Source of the DNA: Onthophagus taurus
Lineage: Eukaryota; Arthropoda; Insecta; Coleoptera; Scarabaeidae
Assembly (NCBI RefSeq): GCF_036711975.1
Contig: NC_091970.1
Coordinates: 4,843,501-4,907,500 of the forward strand
DNA: 64,000 nucleotides
Direction: 5' to 3'
Shown: one piece after another, positions 1 to 12,485 of the stretch
How the letters are laid out: every line of letters starts with the position of its first letter
Position numbering within the stretch: the first letter of the stretch is position 1
Made by a program: the position numbers and the translations under genes
Notes under the pieces: model-generated
The model's database searches: none
Seen by the model: the letters and a program-made list of their open reading frames with translations, nothing else
Told to the model about the DNA's origin: nothing

Positions 1-184
1 GGGAATGCCGGGACATTTTAACCTCTTAGTCCCAAATAATTAACACCGTTGTCTAAATACAAAAAAAAAAAAAAATTAAAAATTTACGCGCATATCGCCT
101 ACATTGTGATGGGTTCAAAGGGGGTTGAAAATGCCCCAGAGAACGCATCCTGACTGACTCGGAGCGATCGTGAACCGTTTAAAT

Positions 185-370
185 ATGCACGAGGATTCAG
201 ATATGGAGAATCTCGACGGCTTTGCGAAGGGTAAACGAACCCCAAACGAACATTTAAACCTTTTATCTTAAAAATTTTATGTTTACGTTTAATCTTTTAT
301 AGATAATGTGAGGTTAGGTTGATAAAAATTTGAAATTACAGATCCTCACCAAGATTGGTCCATTATGTGA
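185..370 (+). CDS. possible 3' end of an unidentified gene (two exons)
   Basis: A short open stretch from an ATG at 185 ends at a GT donor (exon to 230). A 111-nt GT-AG intron (231-341) follows, and the exon from 342 continues the same frame to a TGA at 368-370. The peptide reads MHEDSDMENLDGFAK, then DPHQDWSIM. The two exons are richer in G+C than their flanks and the phases agree. An in-frame stop lies upstream near 153, so the first exon is either a start exon or begins at an acceptor between about 153 and 185. I do not recognise the protein. It may be the C-terminus of a gene entering from the left, a very short peptide gene, or chance. Confidence 0.25.
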
Positions 371-3300
371 GCTTGGAATAAGGACGGGAAAGACGTTGGC
401 AATTTCTGAAACAAAGTAAAAGATTAATTAATTAAATAAAAATAAATTAATTGTGACAACTCATTTTAAAACATGTGTAGTAATTAGTAATAGATGGTAA
501 CGAAGCAACCAATTTCGCCTTTCGAAAGTATAAAATTAATTATTATTAATAATTATTAACAATCTTAACATAAGACGAGATTTATTAAACTCGTGAATAT
601 GGTTTACAATCTTACTATAAAATGAAATAAATAAAATTCGATTTAAAATTACAAATAAAACTTTTTGTCATTTATTTTTTTATTACCAATCTAAAAATGT
701 CATTGTAATCAACTTCCCAATTATAACTGTTTAGTTTACAACTTTTGCAAATATGAATAAATCGATTCAGATTTAATTATTTATTAATAAATCATCCAAA
801 TAATTAATTTGAATTAATTAATAATTAAATACATACCTTGAAATAATAGCTCCAAAAATTAATAGATTTTTTATTATTTTGAAGTTATGTTTTACATTTG
901 ACATTTTTTAGGACGATTTTAATGTAAATTTCGCTTAAAACTGGAATAACATTATTAAATTTGGACGAATAATTAATATTAATAGTGAAACAAAAATAAT
1001 ATCAACTAATTGCAATCTTATTTATGCTACAATATAAATGTTATTATATTAATTATAATACATATTATTATATATATATTATTATTTTTTATTTTATAAT
1101 TTATTTGACATGAATTGTCATAATGATATTTTGCTAATTTCGCATTAACAATGAATTATAAAAGAAATTCATTTATTAATTATTTTTATTTGAGTAAATT
1201 CGGAGTTAAATTAAGAGTTCAAACCCCAACATCAACTCAATTTCGATTTAATCCTTATCAAATATCCTCAATTTAGGTTTAGAAAATCAAGATCGACCCC
1301 CAGGAACGTTTCCCCAGTTTTGCAAGGGAGCAATCTGGTTCCTTCTCTATGCTGTTCAGGCGGAAATCGCGTGTATCGACCGGAACGCGAACGAACAAGT
1401 TGGCGCAAGCGCGTTTTCCTTCGGTTACTGAACCGACCTTTTTGGGGGGTGCCGGTTATTGCCAAAGGAACGAGGAGACAACGAAGAAAAACCAATTGGA
1501 ACCCCCCGAAAAGAACAACAAATACAAGTAAAAATGCACATTTCTCGTAATCCTTTATGACTGGTTGGGAGATAATGGTTAAATTTAACCAATATTTTAG
1601 GTTTTTTTTTTTTTGATTTAAGAAATTGTTTGGAAAGTTCGTTTCACTTCCGGTCGATAAATATGGTGTAGGGGGGATTTTGTCCCCCTTTTCCAAACTC
1701 CTATTGCAGTTCGTGTACAAGAGGCAAATAGGAATACGGTTGGTGTGGAAAATAATCCCTCTTATGACCGGGTAATGATGTTTGCGGGAACGAAGTGGGT
1801 CTTTTTGTGAATGTTTTGAAAATTTCTTTGTATTTGATTTTTGTTTCGACTTTTTGCTACAAAAAATTTATTAAAAAAAAATTTTTTTATTGAGATATTA
1901 AAAATAATAGTAAACATAACCTCAATTTTTGTAAACGTCATCCGATTTAAGTCAAATTAACCTTAAAAATGAGTCACTCGAATGATTATTTTTTTAAAAT
2001 TTTTTAGGCGATGATTCATAACATTATACAAAAAAATTACCTGTATGAAGGTGAAATTTCAATTTTTCCTTTACGTCGATATAAAAGCCTTATAAGGACA
2101 TCTGAAACAATAAGAAAAGATTTAATAAGAATGTTAAGAGAAAAGCTTTATTAATTTAAGCTCTCGGTGGGGGAAGTTTTAAAAAGGTGAAAAGTTAACA
2201 TTAACAAAAAAATTTCGATGGGCGTCACACGGAATTAACTTTATTAAACTCTTAAGGGGGGACAAAAGTGATCGATCTTCGCTCTCGAAGCACCTATAAC
2301 TGAATTATAACTCCAGCTCAATTCCTGGCTCGATAACTCACTTAAAAACCATCCTTTAAAACTAATTTGCAACATAATTAACATCACAAAAAAATTTTAA
2401 ATTAATGTTGCCAACTTAATTTATAAAAATATTAATAAAATAACAACAAATTAATTAATGCAGTTTTAAGTTTGATTTCTAATTTAATTTATTTTTAGGT
2501 CGCAAAATGTCGTATTTACTGCATCGTAATTTAGCTGAAGACGTAGTTGACTCGGGTGAAAGTAACTGGGGCATCATTCGGACTCATGCACGTGTTTTAA
2601 GGGGTTAGGAAACGAGGAGAGAGCGGGGAACCGCGCTGTTCTAACATCAGCACCACCAGGATAATCGATAGTATGTCAACAAACCCTCCCCGTCTAGTCA
2701 TACACGATATGTTAACAAAACTCGTTAAAAACTATTTTTATCGTGTAGTAAATAATGTTATGATGCCCAAAAACACGTTAGGATGGAATAGAATTAAAAA
2801 AAGATTGAAAAGATAAAATTGTGGAGTGGCAATGAGAGGTTAAGTTAAAAAGGGGGTTGAAAAGTACGTTTATTAAAAATTGGGGGGCGAGTAAATGAGA
2901 ACGAACGGCGGCAGTTTTTAATTAGTGCAAATCCTGATGAATGCCGCAATGTTTCTCGTCGGATGGAAATAGTAAGAGAGCCTCTTGTGGTTTTAGCTTT
3001 GGCAAGAAAAAAGTAGAAAGAAAAATCTTCCTTTTCTTGATTTACAATAAAGGAATATAAAATAAATAAAATAGGTGGTCAAAATAATAAGAGAGGTGCC
3101 CTAAATAGCGCACAAAAAACTATTTGGAGTGTTTCGAATACCAAACTTGGAAAACATCCAAGTTTAAAATCTCAATTTTAAATTTACACAGTTCGATAAA
3201 GTAACAAGACGATGCTGATGTAGGTTTTATTTACGATAATAAAATAAAAGCTTTAATTCACTTCAAAATCAAACTTAAAAATTAAACGTTAACATAACCT

Positions 3301-4236
3301 ATAAAGTTTTGACATTTATGATATAATTTTATAAAATTAATCTAATCGTAAAGTTAAATAAAAATAATAAACGCAAATAAAAATATTTACATAAAAATAT
3401 GATTTAAAACGATGATTAAAATTAAAGTTAATCTTAAAAGTTAAACATAACCTAAAAAAATATAATCGGGATTAAATCGATAAAAAAAATCCATAAATAG
3501 GTAGAATCGCATAAAAATTGATTAAAACGTAAATTAAAAGTAAACTTAATAGTATATTATAAATATGGATAAAAAAGATAATTAAAATAAAATAAAAATG
3601 ACAATTAAAAAGAGAGGTTAGAAACGTCAAAATCGTTGTCACAAAAAATCGATGTGCATTGCCGGTGACTTTTTCGATTTTAATACATTTCGATACTTAC
3701 GGAGGGTGCTTGGGCATATGTAGCAGAATGGACAGGTAGATTCTAAAATGTGGAACGTAAACGATGGATTCGCCGTCCTCGACGAGAATAAGCGGAGAAA
3801 GAACTTATAAAATACACACCGGAAACAACAGCGTTAAAACACAAAAACACCGAAGGAAAAGAAACGCGGAGTCCTACTCTCACAACGCGGACATCACTGC
3901 CGTGGGGGGCCCGCGAAGTCGTCGGTGTCGGCGACACTCTTTGGAACTTGGAACGATCGTGTTTTGCCGATTGTCCGTGACGCGTCGTCGACCACCAATC
4001 GAGTTGGGGGCTCTGCCCAAAACTATGTCTCCAGGTGGCGCCACTTACCTTAACTGCTTATTAATCTGAAGTTGGTTTCAAACGGATTCATTTAATTATT
4101 TTAAGAAAATATTAAGTTTTAAAATAAAAATTGTTATTTAAGCGTGAAATATTTAATTTTATTTGAGTTTCATTGTATAATATTATTAATTAATAAAAAT
4201 AAGTTTTTGTATAAACCAAAATATTAAAAAATCGAA
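371..4236. other. long stretch without a supported gene
   Basis: About 3.9 kb of mostly AT-rich sequence. I see no chain of exons with consistent phases. Three stretches are less AT-rich: 1265-1555, about 2500-2720 and 3715-4090. The first is open in several frames, but the peptides are low-complexity or basic and look non-coding. The short open frame at 2508-2609 follows a good acceptor but ends after 33 codons. These may be alternative first exons or regulatory DNA of a gene beyond the window. Confidence 0.5.
3695..4100 (-). promoter_or_regulatory. possible promoter and non-coding first exons, minus strand
   Basis: On the minus strand two good donors (GTAAGT) lie close together. One follows a short exon that ends near 4050, the other follows a block ending near 3704. 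The DNA between is clearly richer in G+C than its surroundings. Neither block keeps a convincing reading frame, so if they are exons they are probably 5' untranslated. The stretch also holds AGGTGGCGC at 4033-4041, an exact match to the insect CTCF core. It lies just beyond the 3' end of the ABCG gene, so it could mark the start of another minus-strand gene running off the left edge. No downstream exon was found. Confidence 0.25.
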
Positions 4237-6961
4237 TTATTTTGATAATTTTGCCTTAAAATTCCTCCAAACCTCAACTAAATTCGAATAAAACTTAATT
4301 CTAAGTATAACATAAAAACAAATTGCATAACAAATTACATTAACAACCAACCCGGAGAGTTGTACCAAATACGATGGGATCCCAACCCCAAAATCGTCGT
4401 AAATCAACTTTTCAACGCTATGCCTACAAACTATCTCACTACAATTCAATTTTCTATTTTGATAAAAAGTTAATAAACATCCAGTTACTCCATATCGAGT
4501 AAAAGTGGTTTGTCGAATCACCCATGTAGTAAAAGAAATCCGGTAATGATGAAAAGATCCGATATTCATCGCGATCGTTGCAACCATTGAGCCAATTACA
4601 CAAGCATTCTACAAAAAATCATTTAAATATAATAATTTTCTCCATATTAAACCAACTTTTGCATTAAAAATCGCTCCGATGGTGTGTCCGTAAAAATGGG
4701 ATACGATAGCGACGCCAATCAATATCACAGATAAACGGGAGTATCTCTCTAATGATAAAGATGAATCCACAATACCAAAACATGATATTGTAAATAAAAA
4801 GCATAAAGGTATCTAAAAATGAAAACTAACTTAATCAATAATCACAAATCCTAAAAATTTTTTTTCATGTCAAATTATTAAATTATTTATTTAATTTACC
4901 ATATAAGGTAGTGGGGCTAAACTTTGTGTAAGGAAATACGCCTTTAATCCATACCAATCATTCGAAATTTCCCTTTTAATAATTTTAATCTGAAAAGGAT
5001 CTAAATTTCGATTAAAAAAAATTCTTTTTAAATTTACTTACAAACAAGAATAGGAATGATTGCATAAGCAAAGCTGATATAAGCAACGGCCCCCAAACTC
5101 AGCTTATAAATATTCGCGGTTTTAGCCGCGTCGTTTCCAGTTCCAACGTATAAAAAGCCGGTCATTAGACCGCACAAAATATGATGGGCCACGTTTATAC
5201 CCATCGCTAATTTACGACGCTTCGTTTGAATAAAATGCCGTTTCAATAAAACCCCCGTCTGCTTTAAAAACCCAATTCGTCTCCGTTCACTTTTTAAATT
5301 TCCATACGAAACGATTTCTTTATTACCACATTTCTCTCTATCGAATCGATACGGTGTGAACACCGAATTGCATCTTAACGAGATCTCTTCGTTGTTTTGG
5401 CTCATTTCTAAAACTTTTAAAGGAAATTCATTTTCGCATTTTTTTTTGGAAATTTTGATTTACTTTACTGTAATCGGCCGGGTTGTAATTCTTTGGGCAC
5501 GGAAATAAAATGTTATCTAGAAAGGGAACTAATCCGTTTACTGTGCCATCGTAAATACAACGACCATCGTTTATGAAATAAACATGTTCGAGCATGTTGA
5601 AAATTATATTTGACGGCTGGTGTATTGTGCAAATTATTGTTTTTCCATCGCGGGATAATGATCTTAATAAATCGATTGTGTTTTTTGCAGATACTTCATC
5701 AAGACCACTAAAATAAAAATAATTAAACAAATAATTAAAAAATAATTATAATTAGCGCCATCTTTTGGTATATTTTTTACCTAGTTGGTTCATCCATAAA
5801 AATAATGGGGGGGTCACTAATTAATTCCAAAGCAATTGAGAGCCTTCGTTTCTCACCACCAGATAAATTTTCAGTCATCGTATTTAAAGAGGATGTTAAA
5901 TTTAATTTTTCAACTATACTTAAGCAAGTTTTGATTTTATTTGAGGCTGATAATCGTTTATCTAGCTTTAATTCGGCAACGAGTAATAAGGATTCTTTTA
6001 CAGTTAGCGAAGTTTGTAATAAATCATCATCCATTAAGTAAATCGAGGAATTTTTTAAATCAGCTCCACTACAAATTGCATCATTAATCGAAACTTTACC
6101 TCCGATGTTTGTTGTTCTAAAATTAAGGGTTTATTAAAATTAATTTTTTTGATGTCAATATTTACATATGACCGGATAAAAGGTTGATTAAGGTCGTTTT
6201 ACCAGCACCGCTACCTCCTAAAATGCCGGTTAATTGACCCGAATAAAAACAGCCAGACAAGTTTTTTAAAATTTCTTGATTTGCTAAGGTTAAAGAAAAC
6301 ACAAAAATTGTTATTATTAAATCAATTAACTACTCATTTTTTTTTCTTAGTCAAAGGTCGATGAAAACGAGTTCATGCAATTTTTACTTTGATTAAGTTG
6401 TTTATGGTTGTTTAGATAAAAAAGAAATAATATTGATATAACCTCAAAATGTCAAAAAATTACTAAATGTCAGTCTGACGTTTAAGGTTATTTTTTAATT
6501 TATTTAGATTTAATTATAAATGTGATTTTATCATTATAAATCGTGGATCGTTTAAAAATAAAGTGCGATTTATATTAAGAATTAATCTTTGTAAAAAGCG
6601 TAAAACTACATATGACCTTGACCTTTGTTCAATTCAAGAAGTTGTGTACTGTTTAAACAAAGTTATTACGATATCCTTTTTAACATTCAAAGAGGCAAAC
6701 AAATTTGTTTAATATTCCCATTGAATTTAGATATTTAATTGTCGAAATATTCCATGAATATATTAACATTTTTATTACATTTTGAGATATAAATGTTGTA
6801 ATTTGAAAGATTTAAAAATAAAATCATTTGGAAAGTTTCAGGCTTAACTTCCTCTTTAACTTTCACTTTTGTTAATTAGAATCGTTAAAATTAATCTCAC
6901 CTGTTCCCCGATTTAATTTGGGGTAAACAATATTTTCAAATTTAATATCAACACAACTCAT
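4237..6961 (-). CDS. ABC transporter, subfamily G (half-transporter)
   Basis: Eight exons: 6901-6961, 6166-6283, 5781-6116, 5469-5707, 5042-5407, 4900-5000, 4657-4812 and 4237-4608. They encode about 582 residues in the reversed nucleotide-binding domain then membrane domain order of ABCG half-transporters. Visible motifs are Walker A (GGSGAGKTT), the signature [14 protein letters not shown], Walker B running into FMDEPTSGLD across an intron, and the H-loop TIHQPS. The C-terminal half has several hydrophobic segments. ABCG proteins dimerise and export lipids or other small hydrophobic molecules from cells. The ATG at 6961 was chosen because the 20-codon exon ([20 protein letters not shown]) joins in phase to the Walker A exon. 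One intron (5001-5041) is only 41 nt. I cannot name the ABCG member. A GCGCCATCT word lies in the intron at 5755. Confidence 0.9.
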
Positions 6962-7179
6962 TTCTGTTTTATTTCATTTAATAGTACACAATCTTTTATT
7001 AAGTGCATAAAAAGGACACGACGACGTCGAGTACATGCGAAAAGTGATCACAATTCAAGAGAGAAACTTGTTTATATGACACAAGCTCCTGAGAAAGGAT
7101 AAATTTTTTATTGGTTCGGAAGGTCGCGTCGAATATTAAATAAAAATTATCATAAAAGTTTATTTTAAATAATTAATTA

Positions 7180-10115
7180 TTAATCATCCTCGTTTTCGTT
7201 TAAATCCATCCCCCGAAGACTCTCCAAAATCTCTTCGCAACCTTTCCGATTACGAAACAACCCCATTTGCTTCTCTAACTTCCCTTTAAGCGCTTTCCCA
7301 CAAACAACAGCCAACGATTTTAAAAGAACCCCAATTAAATCTTGAAAATCACCGTCCTCATCATCAAAATGCACCATTAACGTATCGATAATATAATTAT
7401 GATGACTCCGATAAGTTACACGAAGAAACTCATCCGGGACATTCTCAAAAATAACCCCGAGACATTGAACGCAACTTAATCTAACTTTATCAGTGGGGTC
7501 ATCAAGCCTTTTAATAACTTCCGGGTAAATTTTAACAAAATCGTCGATTTTCCAACAATTTCTTCGTTGTGCCGTTTCTTTTAAAAGGGCTAAATCTTGA
7601 ATCGCTAATTGTCGACTTCGGAAATTCGAATCTTGTGATAACGAAATCAATAGAGGGGTAAGTTTATCGAAGAGTGGGCGAAAAACTTCTTGATCGCAGA
7701 ATATTTCAACATCATCGTTTGGATTTAGGGCGCTAAATAGGCAAGAAGCCGCCATTGTACGCATAGCTTCTGATGTACGACCAGCGTGCCAAACTAACGA
7801 AGGTACGAGAACCTCTAAAACATCAAAATTAATTAAATGGTTATTTAAATAATCAACATTAAAAAAATACCGATAACTAAAACCTCTAAAAACGAATTAA
7901 GATCGTCTTTGGAATGTTTAAAAATAATGTTTTTTGAATCCATCGCTTTTGTTAAAGCAACAAATGTTTTTAAGCGCGACTCAACATCCGAATCAAGGTG
8001 TAAAGCATCGATTAAAATGTCTCCGATTAATCTTAAATTTTCCCCGAATGCTTCCTCTAAAAATAAAATTAACAAATTAATTATTAGAATCACTTTGATT
8101 CATTAATCACCTGATTCTAACAAAATAAATTCAAAAATACATCTTTCCGCAGTTACAACAGTCCACACTTTAGGATCTTTTTTGATCTCATCTAATAAAT
8201 TCCCACAAAATTTACTCCATAATTCATATTTAGTTGCAAATCCTAAAGTTTTTTGCAACTTCTCCAACAAATGTATATCGATATCGACGTTTTCGACATC
8301 TCGTAATGCGATGGTTGTCACAAGGATGTTAAAAATATTTTGACCGAAATGAAATGATTCATTTGGGACGTATTTTTCCATCAAAGCGTTTGCGCAATTT
8401 ATCATTTCCCTTTGTTGTTTTTTCTAAAAAAAAAAAATTTTAAAATAAATATAAACAATTTTTCGCCGATAAAGAAGAAATTTTTTTATTTTTTAAACTG
8501 TCAAACCCTTGTTTATAGATATACATGTGTATATCTATAAACAAGGGTCAAACTTTTAATTTCAAACATAACCTAAAATATTTGTGGCGTAATTTGAAGT
8601 GAAAAAACAAACCTTTCTACTTTGACAAATTGTTTTATCAGCAAGTAATTGGGAAATCTCGTCGATGTAACCTTCAATGTTTTGAATTGGACTTCCTCGA
8701 ATTAATCCGGCTAAAATAGCTAAATGGCCGTTGTGGACCCCATCCTCAATTGCAGGTAAAATAATTTTTTTCCAAGTATTAACCGGGACGAATATCCCGA
8801 TTATTTCACTTGCTTTAATTACATTTTCGGTGACTTTGACGTCATCGTTACGAACCGCCATATACATAGCAGGTAATAAATCTTGCATATTATGGGTGAT
8901 TCCTTCCTCGGCGTGTAACACAACGGAAACTAAAAGTTGCCCGACGCGGATCCTAACGTCTAATTGCCAACTAGCTAATTCGTTACTCATCGCTTTAGCC
9001 ATTTTACTAATGTTACGTTTAACGATGGTGCGACAGCCCAAATTGGGGCGTTCAACTAAAAAAATTATCTTTTAACCCCGAAACAAACAAAAAATTAATT
9101 ACCATTTTGTAAATAATATTTAGGGGGTTCAATTAAAAAATCCATTTCTTCTTTTAAATCATTTTCATTCTCGTTTTGGTATTGCATCCCGACTACGGCC
9201 CAAAGTTGGGCTGCTTCCTCGCGAGTTTCAGGAACCTCATCATTTAACCTAAAAATTATTAATTTTAATAAATTAAATGTTTTAATTTTGTTTTTACCCG
9301 GTTAAAATTAACGGTAATAATTTATGAAAAAAAGAGTATCGATCTCGATACTCCAAAAGCCATTTGGCGGCCACTTGTGCCACAGTTCGCCTCACAATTG
9401 GAATTTGATCGAATAATCTCTCCGCCATAGGCCCGGTAATTTCATCAAATCCCTTATAGGTACTAAATAAAATAATTTCACCGATAGTTTTAATTGCTTC
9501 ACATCGTATTTTAAACCGTTGGTGTGAAAAGTTTGATAACACAGGCTTAATTAACGACTCGGCTTGATAATGAAAATCTCTCGGAAGCGCCCTGGTTAAT
9601 TTTACGATACAATGGCAACTTTTTTCTTTAATCGAAGGATATTTATCTTTCACAGTTTCACGTAAAACAGCAACAATATCGTTTAGAAACGGCTTTAGTT
9701 GATTCTTTTCTTCATATTTATCGATGATTTGTTCCAAAAACGTTATTAATTGTAATCGAACCTCTTCTGACTCTTCAATTATCTCACAAGTCGCTAAACG
9801 CTCCGTTAAAACAGGAAATATGTATGATAGGTAATAATCGTTTTTTGGTAAAATTGTTATTATAAAAGCAGTCAAAAATTTTATTGATTCCTCCCTCACC
9901 GGCTCCGATTTATCTCTCAAACCATTTAACATGTGAATATTGATTTCGTTAAAAATCTTGTGAAATTCCTCGGGGTTTTCAGGTTTGAGGTTAGAAACGA
10001 AAACGTTGATATCTTCGAACGCTTTTTTACGAATTTTGCGATCTTCGCTTTGAAGACTTGAACAAAATTTATGCAAGATAGCTTGAGTTGATGTATTTTC
10101 TTCTTGTAGAGTCAT
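7180..10115 (-). CDS. DNAAF5: dynein axonemal assembly factor 5 (HEAT-repeat protein 2)
   Basis: Six exons (9298-10115, 9103-9248, 8613-9055, 8111-8423, 7871-8056, 7180-7814) give about 846 residues, close to the 855 of human DNAAF5/HEATR2. The chain is almost entirely HEAT-type helix pairs, for example the repeats around IRCEAIKTIGEIIL and RRTVAQVAAKWLLEYRDRY. The family-typical block VERPNLGCRTIVKRN spans an intron, and VPSLVWHAGRTSEAMRT opens the last exon. The protein acts in the cytoplasm, helping to pre-assemble axonemal dynein arms. In insects that means sperm tails and chordotonal cilia. The start ATG at 10115 begins a large exon and lies 243 bp from the upstream minus-strand gene. 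Intron 3 is longer than usual and carries a perfect hairpin (8506-8547). Confidence 0.92.
8506..8547. repeat. perfect palindromic hairpin, 20-bp arms
   Basis: Arms 8506-8525 and 8528-8547 are exact reverse complements around a 2-nt spacer. The arm begins CCCTTGTTTATAGATAT. It lies in an intron of DNAAF5. A nearly identical palindrome occurs at 45677-45706 inside a mobile element, so this looks like a dispersed foldback unit and not a local accident. Confidence 0.9.
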
Positions 10116-10358
10116 TTTATTAAGTATTGAGTTAATAATCTGAAAGATTTTTTTGAAATGACAGTAAACAAACTCGTTGCTAAGTTAGTTGTTAAGGTTA
10201 TATTTTTTTGATATAAATATTATTTTATTGTTTATATTAAATTATTTTAAACAAAATAAATAGAATTTTAATATTCGTTAAAGTACATGTATAAAAAGAA
10301 TAATTATTATAGTATTTAGTTAAACTACTAAATAAGAGATGGCGCCACTAATTAAAAA

Positions 10359-12358
10359 TTACGAATTCTTTATTCCATACAAAATCTTTAATAATTTTTC
10401 ATTAACATATTGATTCTTTAACCGCTTCTCCAAGGATCCAAAATCAACGATTTCGAGTTCTTCACAAGGATCTTCGTTTTTACCTAAAAAACAAAACTCA
10501 GGCCCCAATAATCGTTCGCACAAGGCACAAATTCCACAAAAAGTTTTAAAATCGAAAACATCTTCGTCGCTCCACTCGATTAAATCGCGAAATCTCTCAA
10601 ATTGTTCGTCGTTTAGGCTCGTTCCCATCATCTCATTTAACGCTTTTCTCATATTTTTGCCTTGTAGTTCTCTCGGTTGGCCGTCTTCGAGATCGAATTC
10701 GGTTTTATTTCGGTTTAAAATGTGGTTGTACAGAAATTTTTTCGAACTTGTTATTACGACGTGGTTTCTTACGTATTCAACGGAAGTCATTTTGGATAAC
10801 GTTCTGCTATCGGGGGGTAACTCAAATCTTGCGCTGGATCGAGTGAACTTTCTCGGTAAAGATAACCAAAAATCATCGTCAAGTTTTGGAAATTTTAATT
10901 GCTTTTGTAACGATTTTAATTCTGCGCATACTGTTTTATTTTTTCTTAAAGTTTTTAATGCTTCTTTTAAAGCTTCTTTTCTCTTAAACAAAAAAATAAA
11001 ATAATTATTTATAATAATGAATTAATTATCTTTTAATTTACTTTATCATTAAATTCATTTTCGATTACTTCCTCGTTTAATTCTCTTCTTAACTGCTTTA
11101 AAACGTTAACATCTAAATACGAATTAATGTCCAACGAAGTCTTTCTTAATTCAGTCTTTTTAGGTGCCATCAATTCATCGATTTCTGCATTAGAAACTAA
11201 AGACGGTCTTGCGCTTGGATTGTGAGAGTTAATTCCAATTGTTGCGATCTAAAAAGAAAATTTTAATTAATTTTTTTAATTTAATATTTGTGTTAAATTA
11301 GTTGCCTATACTACACTTAATTATTTTTTTTTAATTAATTTAAATTTTACTTGTGTTTCTGGATCAATTGAAGTTTGAACTGTAAGTGGCCCCCTTGAAG
11401 CATCTCTTCCCTTCTTATTCCTTTTTTTCCCACGTCTTTTCATTACGGTTAAATCTTCCTCAACTTTTTCCTCATCACCGGTTTTATCCTCATCTAAAAC
11501 AATTTTAGGTGGAACAACTTCAACATTAGCATCTTTTAAACTTGATTGAGGCATAATATTTTCAACAATTATCTTCGGTTTATCAGGTTTTATCTTATTT
11601 ATTCGCTCCTTTGGTTTTATAATTTGTTTTATGGTTCTGCAATCGTCTCTCATAGTTAATAATGAAGATTTAGGTGATTGTATCAAAGGAATTTGTTGGA
11701 TTCTAATCGATGATTGCTCGGTTGTTGTTAAATTTGAGCATCCTCCGAAATACGATAAAGTTTCTTGGCTATGACTCCTCCGTAGGTCTAGAATTAATTG
11801 AGTTTTTTCTTTTATTTCCTTTGTAAAGGTGGGATCTGGGGTGACACAACGTCGTGTGGCCGCTGAAGTTTTTGTGTAACTGCTAATGATGGTTGGAGCT
11901 GGTGTTAGCGGCCTCGAATCTGTTTCCGTGTATCTCCGAAACAATTCCTCAGGAACTTCTTCCAAATCATCAACGTTAAACACGTTAATTTTCTCATCTT
12001 GACCCGATTTTAACTGCTCTAAACTTTTTTTTATTGCAGCCACTTCTTCGACCATCAACAACGGCTTTCCTTCGGTTGCCCAGGCATCTTTCGCCTTTTT
12101 TAATAACTCCTTAGTTTGATTATCAGCTGGGTGGTTACAAAGCAAAGAACATCCTCCTTGGTATGGGTTATATAAACCAGCGAAAGGTTTTAATGTGTAA
12201 GGGGCCGGAATTGAAACAGCCTTTAAATTAACACTCGGTTTCTGCAAAAACCTTATTATTAAAACATCAAACAAAAAAATTTTATTGCTTACAACTTTAT
12301 AAATGATTGAAATTGTTTTATTAGCCGGTAATAACCCTGTTTTACTATGTAATCCCAT
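10359..12358 (-). CDS. conserved-looking protein of unknown function with EF-hand-like C-terminus
   Basis: Four exons in phase 0 (12293-12358, 11351-12241, 11042-11248, 10359-10982) encode about 595 residues. I do not recognise the protein for certain. The N-terminal part has a short GLYNPYQGGCSLLCNHPA motif and then a helical charged stretch. The middle is low-complexity and basic (KRRGKKRNKKGRD). The C-terminal third is helical and contains an EF-hand-like pair around LNDEQFERFRDLIEWSDEDV and FDFKTFCGICALCERL, with loops that look degenerate. No signal peptide or membrane segment is visible. It may be a cilium-associated EF-hand protein like vertebrate C1orf87, but that is a guess. Its neighbour DNAAF5 is on the same strand. 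Intron 1 is 51 nt, has no stop and a length divisible by three, so simple ORF calling would retain it. Confidence 0.7.
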
Positions 12359-12485
12359 CGTGGTAATTATTTTTATCGATCAAACTTAATCTTTCTAGTT
12401 AGGGATTACGCAACACATTTAACACGGTTCTTCTGCAACCATGGTTTGAGGAAAATTCAAATCAAAAAATTTATAAATATTAAAT

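Noticed and set aside
1268-1720. 150-codon open frame on the minus strand
   Set aside because: Basic, low-complexity peptide with no family features, overlapped by open frames on the other strand; it is open mainly because the local G+C is high.
3743-4069. Overlapping open frames on both strands
   Set aside because: Arg/Ser-rich peptides without hydrophobic pattern. The region looks like promoter or untranslated sequence.
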